A stretch of DNA of 10,691 nucleotides from Terriglobia bacterium (GTDB lineage Bacteria; Acidobacteriota; Terriglobia; UBA7540): contig JASHYZ010000103.1 of the NCBI GenBank assembly GCA_030042795.1, positions 1-10,691 of the forward strand, read 5' to 3'. Shown here piece by piece: positions 6,512 through 10,691 of the stretch. Positions within the stretch are counted from its first letter, which is position 1; each line of letters opens with the position of its first letter. The position numbers were made by a program, and so were the translations under genes. Under the pieces are notes generated by a model that saw only the letters and a list, made by a program, of their open reading frames with translations, was not told the DNA's origin and did not search any database.

Positions 6512-7489
6512 ATGAAAAGATGTGCGGCGGCCGCTGGTCTACTCATAGTATTTTGCGTCGTCGCCAGCGCCCAAGGTACTCAGCCTCCGCAGAATGCCCC
6601 GAGCTCCCCGACTGCCAACTCGCAGGACACGATCAAGGTTAACGTTAACGTCGTTAACGTCCTGGCGACGGTTACGGACAAGAAGGGCCACATCGTGCTG
6701 GACCTTGGGCAGAAGGACTTCAAGTTATTCGAAGACAACCAACCCCAGACGATTCAATACTTCAGTCGCGAAACGGATTTGCCCCTGCGCATTGGCATCC
6801 TCATCGACACCAGCAACAGCGTTCGCGAGCGGCTTCACTTTGAGCAGGAGGCTGCGGTTGATTTTCTGAACCAAGCGCTGCGGCCCGGCGAGGACCAAGC
6901 CTTTGTCCTGGGTTTCGACGTCGAACCTCAGGTTGTGCAAGATTACACGGATGACGTGGACAAGCTTTCGACGGCCATTCGGAGCCTGCAGGCGGGAGGC
7001 ACCACGGCGCTTTACGACGCAATCTATTACGCCTGCAAGCAGAAAATGATCATTGAGCCGCAGCCCCAACCTTATATTCGCCGCGTGCTCATCATCGTGA
7101 GCGACGGCCGCGACAACGAAAGCCAGCATTCGCGCGAGGAGGCACTGGCCATGGCGCGGCGCTCGGAGGCCGTCATTTACACCATCAGCACCAACAATAG
7201 CGGCGCCAGCTCCACCGAAGATACGGTTCGTGGTTCCGGCAGCCCTGGGGATAAAGTGCTCAAGTATTTCGCAGAGGAAACCGGCGGGCGCGTTTTCTTC
7301 CCATTTGAGGCTACTGATCTGGCTTCGAATTTTCAAGATATCGCGCGCGAGCTGCGGAGTCAGTACAGCTTGGGCTATGTTTCCACGAATCAGAAGCACG
7401 ACGGCAGCTTCCGTACCATCTCAGTTACCGCCGCTGAGAAGGGCTACCACGTGCGGGCCAAGACCGGTTACTTCGCTCAGTCACCTTAG
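6512..7489 (+). CDS. Secreted VWFA-related Acidobacterial domain protein
   Basis: A 325-residue protein with a Sec signal peptide (MKRCAAAAGLLIVFCVVASA, cleavage near 20-21), a Pro/Gln/Ser linker (22-40) and a strand block IKVNVNVVNVLATVTDKKG (41-59) typical of this family. A von Willebrand A domain follows. Its metal-binding MIDAS site is complete: DTSNS (99-103), T164/T165 and D198 in SDGRD. Such proteins are exported and thought to bind ligands through a divalent metal; this family's role is unknown. The C-terminal SQYSLGYVSTNQKHDGSFRTI block (283-303) is conserved in the partner gene. The start ATG has GGAGGG 5 bases upstream and lies just after a strong promoter. The VNVNVVNV strand is encoded by a repeat with three copies of GTTAACGT (6638-6661). 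A paralogue follows on the opposite strand. Confidence 0.92.
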   Translation: MKRCAAAAGLLIVFCVVASAQGTQPPQNAPSSPTANSQDTIKVNVNVVNVLATVTDKKGHIVLDLGQKDFKLFEDNQPQTIQYFSRETDLPLRIGILIDTSNSVRERLHFEQEAAVDFLNQALRPGEDQAFVLGFDVEPQVVQDYTDDVDKLSTAIRSLQAGGTTALYDAIYYACKQKMIIEPQPQPYIRRVLIIVSDGRDNESQHSREEALAMARRSEAVIYTISTNNSGASSTEDTVRGSGSPGDKVLKYFAEETGGRVFFPFEATDLASNFQDIARELRSQYSLGYVSTNQKHDGSFRTISVTAAEKGYHVRAKTGYFAQSP

Positions 7490-7535
7490 CGCGCGGCCTT
7501 TCGGCGCACAAAAAGGGGGCGCGGAAGAGTGTGGG

Positions 7536-8543
7536 CTAGCTGGAAGGCGCGTAGTAGCCACGACGAGCTTGGACGGTGTAATTCCCTTGCGTAACGCGAA
7601 CCTTGATACGGCGGAACGCCCCGTTGTTGTTCTTGTTGGAAGACGTATAGCCTAGCAAGTATTGTGTCCGCAGTTCGTTCGCAATTTCCTCGAAGGCTTC
7701 TGAGGTATTGCGCGGATTGTTGGCGCGGATCACGCGGCCTCCGGTTTCAGAGGAGAGCTTGTTGAGGACTCCTTCGCCGCCATAGCCAAACCCTCCTCGC
7801 ATATAAAAACCCCGGTCCGCGAGCAGGATCGAGTAAATGATCACGTCAGCCTTTTGGGCCATTTCCAGACTCTGGTCCAGCGTCAACCTACTGCCTTGGT
7901 CTTCGCCATCCGTCACCAGGATGATCACCTTGCGTCCCGATTCGTTGGCTAGCATATCGTGCGAAGCCAGATACACGGCGTCGTAGAGATGCGTGGCGCC
8001 GCCCGTGGTGGGAAACGTGCCGGGCATAGGTCCTCCGCCTCCGCCGTTGATCTGGGTTTCATCGATAGCGCGGTTGAGGTACGCGAGATCGCTCGTGAAG
8101 TCCTGCAGAAGCTCGACCTCGACGTCAAAGTGGATCACTGCGAAAGCGTCCTTGGGACGAAGCACTTCGCTGGCGAATTGCTTGGACGCAGCTTGCTCCG
8201 CCGGCAGCACTCGCTCCTGACTCGGACTGGTGTCAACGGCAAGCACGAGCGTCAAAGGCGTGTCCGTCTGTTTCGCGAAGTATTTGATCTCCTGAGGTAC
8301 GTTGTCCTCCGTCAACTCGAAGTCGCCCTTATTGAGATCGGGAACCAGTCTCTTCTTGTCCCGGACCACCGCGTACACGTTAACAACGTTCACAGAAATC
8401 TTGAGCTGAGCCGCAGTGGGAGGCAGAGCCTGTTCTTGTTGCTGAGACTGCGGCCGCAACACGCTGACTGGAACAAGCGCCACGCAGCATGCCATCGCGA
8501 CGAGGATAGCCTTGAGCTTCATTCGGAACACATCATTGATCAT
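7536..8543 (-). CDS. Secreted VWFA-related Acidobacterial domain protein (paralogue)
   Basis: A 335-residue homologue of the 6512-7489 product, on the opposite strand. It has a signal peptide (basic MINDVFRMKLK, then a hydrophobic core to about residue 29), a Gln-rich linker, the strand ISVNVVNVYAVVRDKK (49-64) and a VWA domain. The MIDAS motif is intact: DTSPS (104-108), T184 and D212 in TDGEDQG. Compared with its partner it carries an extra Gly/Pro loop (NGGGGGPMPGTFPTTGG, 166-182) before the T184 motif, and a glycine-rich stretch (about 244-258). The chosen start ATG at 8543 has GGAG 5 bases upstream. A TTG at 8558 and an ATG at 8522 (residue 8) are alternatives. The two paralogues are only about 46 bp apart, tail to tail. 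The function is probably extracellular or periplasmic binding; substrate unknown. Confidence 0.9.
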   Translation of the reverse strand: MINDVFRMKLKAILVAMACCVALVPVSVLRPQSQQQEQALPPTAAQLKISVNVVNVYAVVRDKKRLVPDLNKGDFELTEDNVPQEIKYFAKQTDTPLTLVLAVDTSPSQERVLPAEQAASKQFASEVLRPKDAFAVIHFDVEVELLQDFTSDLAYLNRAIDETQINGGGGGPMPGTFPTTGGATHLYDAVYLASHDMLANESGRKVIILVTDGEDQGSRLTLDQSLEMAQKADVIIYSILLADRGFYMRGGFGYGGEGVLNKLSSETGGRVIRANNPRNTSEAFEEIANELRTQYLLGYTSSNKNNNGAFRRIKVRVTQGNYTVQARRGYYAPSS

Positions 8544-8835
8544 ACGAACTCCGGCCAAGCAGTCTGTGGGTATGATGCAGGTCTGTGCGCGCGCGTTACT
8601 GACGGTGAACGCCGGTGTGCGGCGCCACAGACCGAGTGACTTGATTGAGAAACATGCCTAATTCTGTCCGACAAGTGAGCGAAGATCGCCGAGGCGTTTC
8701 GATGGCCGGCCGATTAGTACAAAAGATCGCCTTGACGCGGTTCGGTTGATGAATTTCATCACGCTTGATTGTTCCTCGGGAGAGAAAATTGTGATCCTCG
8801 GCGGAATCATTCTGACTGATGCCATCACTTTTTTC
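8544..8835. other. Intergenic region upstream of the second VWA gene
   Basis: This stretch lies between the VWA gene start (minus strand) and the + strand promoter at 8836. It holds GGTCTGTG (8580-8587) and its inverted copy CACAGACC (8626-8633), enclosing a smaller hairpin (CGCCG 8610-8614, CGGCG 8620-8624), so a VWA mRNA leader covering this part would be strongly structured. It also has a perfect palindrome TGATGAATTTCATCA at 8747-8761. I see no convincing promoter for the VWA gene and no gene; a minus-strand frame at 8658-8858 overlaps the + promoter and has no supporting feature. Confidence 0.45.
8747..8761. promoter_or_regulatory. Perfect 15-bp palindrome, possible operator
   Basis: TGATGAA-T-TTCATCA is a perfect dyad 75 bp upstream of the -35 element at 8836. 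It has the size of a homodimeric regulator site, but no regulator is known. It could also be chance. Confidence 0.3.
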
Positions 8836-8864
8836 TTGACAAGCGAACTACCACTCACTATACA
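8836..8864 (+). promoter_or_regulatory. Near-consensus sigma-70-type promoter
   Basis: A perfect TTGACA (8836-8841) and TATACA (8859-8864) are separated by exactly 17 bp. Transcription should start near 8871 and read only the 11-codon ORF at 8933-8968 before the terminator at 8998. This is one of the two best promoter matches in the window. Confidence 0.85.
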
Positions 8865-8882
8865 TTGAAGCTGATAACGCGC

Positions 8883-8904
8883 TCCGCCGTTTCAGTCCGG
8901 CGGA
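8883..8904 (+). other. Leader hairpin of the small transcript
   Basis: TCCGCCG (8883-8889) and CGGCGGA (8898-8904) form a perfect 7-bp GC-rich stem with an 8-base loop near the 5' end of the predicted RNA. It is followed by an A/T-rich stretch holding a second TATAAT-like hexamer (8910-8915). The stem could stabilise the RNA's 5' end, but this is inference. Confidence 0.55.
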
Positions 8905-8932
8905 AATTTTATAATGATGAGAGGAGAATAGA

Positions 8933-8968
8933 ATGCCAGCGAAGAAGAAAGCCAAGAAGAAGAGATAA
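8933..8968 (+). CDS. 11-residue lysine-rich micro-ORF
   Basis: ATG 8933-8935 to TAA 8966-8968 encodes MPAKKKAKKKR, with six lysines and one arginine in 11 residues. AGGAG at 8922-8926 (in GAGAGGAGAATAG) lies 6 bases before the ATG, an almost ideal ribosome site; the leader and promoter upstream and the terminator 30 bases after the stop complete a free-standing unit. Such Ala/Lys/Pro runs resemble the basic tails of bacterial histone H1-like proteins and some ribosomal-protein tails, so nucleic-acid binding is possible but unproven. It could instead be a regulatory leader ORF or a chance ORF in a small RNA. No downstream gene on the same strand exists before the terminator, so classic attenuation of a following gene is not supported. 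The gene is too short to assess by homology here. Confidence 0.5.
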   Translation: MPAKKKAKKKR

Positions 8969-8997
8969 GCTTCTTCAAGGATTTTCGACTAGACGGT

Positions 8998-9031
8998 TCG
9001 GGGATGCAGCGATGCATCCCCGAGCTGTTTT
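8998..9031 (+). terminator. Rho-independent terminator with GCGA tetraloop
   Basis: TCGGGGATGCA (8998-9008) and TGCATCCCCGA (9013-9023) form a perfect 11-bp stem closed by GCGA, a stable GNRA-type loop, and are followed by GCTGTTTTAT. On the opposite strand no T-run follows the stem, so it works mainly for the + transcript. It ends at the rmuC stop (9030) and would limit antisense reading into rmuC. Confidence 0.85.
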
Positions 9032-10460
9032 ATGGGCATTCTTCCTCGCCGCCACTGACCGGCCCGGCCGCCGAGGAGGCAGATTCCAGCGATATCCCAT
9101 CAAGCGGCGGTTCCGTGCTGCGCAGAGCGCGTGGCACCTCATCGAGGGCCGGAAGTTCCCCAATGTCGCCGCCCACCACAGCTCCCAGATCCTTGAACCT
9201 TCGCGCCGCGGCCAGAACACGGCTTTCGAGCGAACCTACCGCCCGATTGTACCCATCTACTGCCTTCTTCAGTGCGGCGCCCGCATCACCAAAGTGCCCG
9301 GCGAACACCCGAAGCCGTTCGTATAGTTGGCGTCCAAGGTCGCCGACCTGCTGCGCGTTCTTCTCCACCTGCTCCTGGCGCCAACCGTAAGCCACGGAGT
9401 GGAGCAAGGCAATCAGAGTGGTTGGCGTAGCAATCACAACCCGCTTCTGCATCGCGTCTTCGATCAGTGAACGATCCTGCTCAAGAGCGGCGCTAAAGAA
9501 AGAATCGCCAGGAAGGAAAAGAACGACCAGCTCAGGCGAAGGTTGGAGTTGCTCCCAATAAGCCTTCCCGCCAAGCTGATTCATATGCATTCGTACCACA
9601 CGCGCATAGTTTTCCAGAGCCTGGCGGCGGTCGTCCTCGTTCAAAGCCGCAACAGCGTCAAGAAACCCCTGTAAAGGCGCCTTGGCATCCACCGCAATTC
9701 GGCGGTCACCTGGCAACTTGACAATCAGGTCCGGGCGCAGCCGCCCGTTCTCATCCTGCAGCGACTCCTGCTCGGTGAAGTCGCAGTGTTCGGACATACC
9801 CGCAAGCTCGACGACGCGCCGCAACGTCAGCTCGCCCCAGCGGCCGCGGGCCTGCGAACCGCCTTTGAGCGCCGCACTCAAGGTTCCGGTCTCCCGTTGC
9901 AGCCTCTCACTGGCCACGAGCAGGTTCTTGATCTCGCTCGCCAGTCCGCCATAGGCTTCCGCTCTCGCCTTCTCCATCTGGTGAATCATTTCTCCGTAAC
10001 TCTTCAGCGAGTCCCCAAGAGGCGCCACGAGCGATTCAATGGCTTGCTGGCGGGCTTTCAGTTCGCCTTCCGCCTGAGCGCGGAGCATACCGAACTTCTG
10101 GTCTGCAAGCTGCAGAAAGGTCTGGCTCTGGGAGGCCAGGATGTCACCCGAGAGCGCTTTGAAGGTCTCGGTGAGTTTCAGTTGGGCCTCGTTCAGCAGC
10201 CGGAGCTGTTGATCCAGATTCTTGCGCTCCGCTTCAAGTGACGTTTCGGCGATCGCCCTCGCCTTCTGCTCGCTTTCCAGCTTCTCACGCAGCTTCAGCA
10301 TCTCGTGCCGCGCCTCGTCTTGCTGGCGACGCAGCATGCCGGCTTCAGCCTCAGCGGCCAAGGTGCGATGCTCGGTCCGGCGCAGGCGGACGAGTGCTAC
10401 AACCCAGGCAACGGCAGCCCCAACCACCACGCCGACGGCGGCGAAGCTCCACTGATTCAT
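9030..10460 (-). CDS. rmuC: RmuC family DNA recombination protein
   Basis: A 476-residue protein of the RmuC family, whose E. coli member limits DNA inversions at short inverted repeats. An N-terminal membrane segment (about 5-25) is followed by a long coiled coil rich in E/A/L/K/Q (about 30-195). The conserved core has RGRWGELTLRRVVELAGM (205-222), a nuclease-fold signature with RPD (242-244) and VDAK (257-260), then LPGDSFFSAAL (316-326) and VIATPTTLIALL (342-353). The PD...DAK pattern is that of PD-(D/E)XK enzymes. The C-terminal tail after about 438 is Pro/Ser/Gly-rich and variable. ATG 10458-10460 has AAGGTG 5 bases upstream. It is read toward the micro-ORF unit and their 3' ends abut; the upstream 231 bp holds no gene. 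The length is within the family's usual range. Confidence 0.93.
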   Translation of the reverse strand: MNQWSFAAVGVVVGAAVAWVVALVRLRRTEHRTLAAEAEAGMLRRQQDEARHEMLKLREKLESEQKARAIAETSLEAERKNLDQQLRLLNEAQLKLTETFKALSGDILASQSQTFLQLADQKFGMLRAQAEGELKARQQAIESLVAPLGDSLKSYGEMIHQMEKARAEAYGGLASEIKNLLVASERLQRETGTLSAALKGGSQARGRWGELTLRRVVELAGMSEHCDFTEQESLQDENGRLRPDLIVKLPGDRRIAVDAKAPLQGFLDAVAALNEDDRRQALENYARVVRMHMNQLGGKAYWEQLQPSPELVVLFLPGDSFFSAALEQDRSLIEDAMQKRVVIATPTTLIALLHSVAYGWRQEQVEKNAQQVGDLGRQLYERLRVFAGHFGDAGAALKKAVDGYNRAVGSLESRVLAAARRFKDLGAVVGGDIGELPALDEVPRALRSTEPPLDGISLESASSAAGPVSGGEEECP

Positions 10461-10691
10461 AAGTGCACCTTAAACTTTTCCCAGCGAAGTTTGGACGGTC
10501 CAGATTCAGCTTATTGAGGATTACGGAATCTCGCTCTGAAACAAAAAAATCCGCGATTGCTCGTCGCCAGTGGCTCCTCCGTTCGGCTTCCCGCAAGAAG
10601 GCTGAGCAAGGTCGAAGCCTCCGAATCCTGGCGCGGTCTTTGGCCGCAACCAAAAGAAAAACTCACCACAGAGATTTTCTCCGTGTTCTCT
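10461..10691. other. Upstream region of rmuC, no gene; possible dispersed repeat at the edge
   Basis: No coding feature is seen. GGCTTC (10585-10590) and GAAGCC (10614-10619) form a short inverted repeat in a hairpin-rich stretch. The last 30 bp (10662-10691) resemble the CACAGAG/CTCTGTG-type dispersed intergenic repeats found in many bacteria, but the window ends there. No clear promoter for rmuC was found. Confidence 0.35.

Larger units (their letters stand above)
8871..9031 (+). ncRNA. Predicted ~160-nt transcript, small RNA or peptide-encoding RNA
   Basis: The ends are deduced: start about 7 bases after the -10 element at 8859-8864, end in the T-rich stretch after the terminator stem. 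The predicted RNA carries a 5' hairpin, the micro-ORF, a possible hairpin made by ORF and 3' flank (8956-8962 with 8970-8976) and the terminator hairpin. I recognise no known RNA family. It could act as an mRNA, a regulatory RNA or both. Confidence 0.5.

Noticed and set aside
6725..7399. 224-codon minus-strand frame
   Set aside because: Shadow of the first VWA gene.
8658..8858. 66-codon minus-strand frame
   Set aside because: Overlaps the + strand promoter, no ribosome site, no domain.
8914..8931. Four-residue ORF (MMRGE) just before the micro-ORF
   Set aside because: It overlaps the ribosome site of the micro-ORF and has none of its own; most likely chance.
8933..9031. Micro-ORF as the leader peptide of an attenuated downstream gene
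   Set aside because: No + strand gene follows the terminator within the window; rmuC is on the other strand.

Overview
The window looks like chromosomal DNA of an acidobacterium (Acidobacteriota). The main clue is a pair of secreted von Willebrand A proteins of the 'VWFA-related Acidobacterial domain' type, a family concentrated in that phylum. The GC-rich coding DNA, a MerR-like/TPR fusion regulator and a DUF1844 protein beside ribF fit this placement. The assignment is inferred from gene content only.

Layout. Positions 1-369 hold the 3' end of a gene with a PD-(D/E)XK-like nuclease signature. A gene-poor stretch (370-1202) follows, with four REP-like palindromes; two of them sit inside a 170-bp element with its own terminal inverted repeats. 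Next come a MerR-like/TPR regulator (1203-2111, +) and, convergent to it, an M50 site-2 protease with two CBS domains (2194-3339, -). After a divergent gap there is a + strand cluster: DUF1844 protein (3700-4188), PhnP-like metallo-beta-lactamase-fold hydrolase (4185-4943, ATGA overlap) and ribF (5033-6037). The 3' end of ribF overlaps by 10 bp a 72-residue ORF on the other strand (6028-6246, -). Two paralogous secreted VWA proteins then face each other tail to tail (6512-7489, +; 7536-8543, -). The window closes with rmuC (9030-10460, -).

The most unusual stretch is the roughly 490-bp gap between the second VWA gene and rmuC. It contains what reads as a complete, very small transcription unit on the + strand: a near-consensus promoter (8836-8864), a leader hairpin, a strong Shine-Dalgarno sequence, an 11-codon ORF for MPAKKKAKKKR, and an 11-bp-stem GCGA-tetraloop terminator ending at the 3' edge of rmuC. 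It may be a tiny lysine-rich peptide gene, a small RNA, or both.

Most of the remaining genes are housekeeping: FMN/FAD synthesis (RibF), a phosphodiesterase-type hydrolase, genome maintenance (RmuC) and membrane proteolysis (M50). No rRNA, tRNA, CRISPR array or intact insertion sequence was seen.
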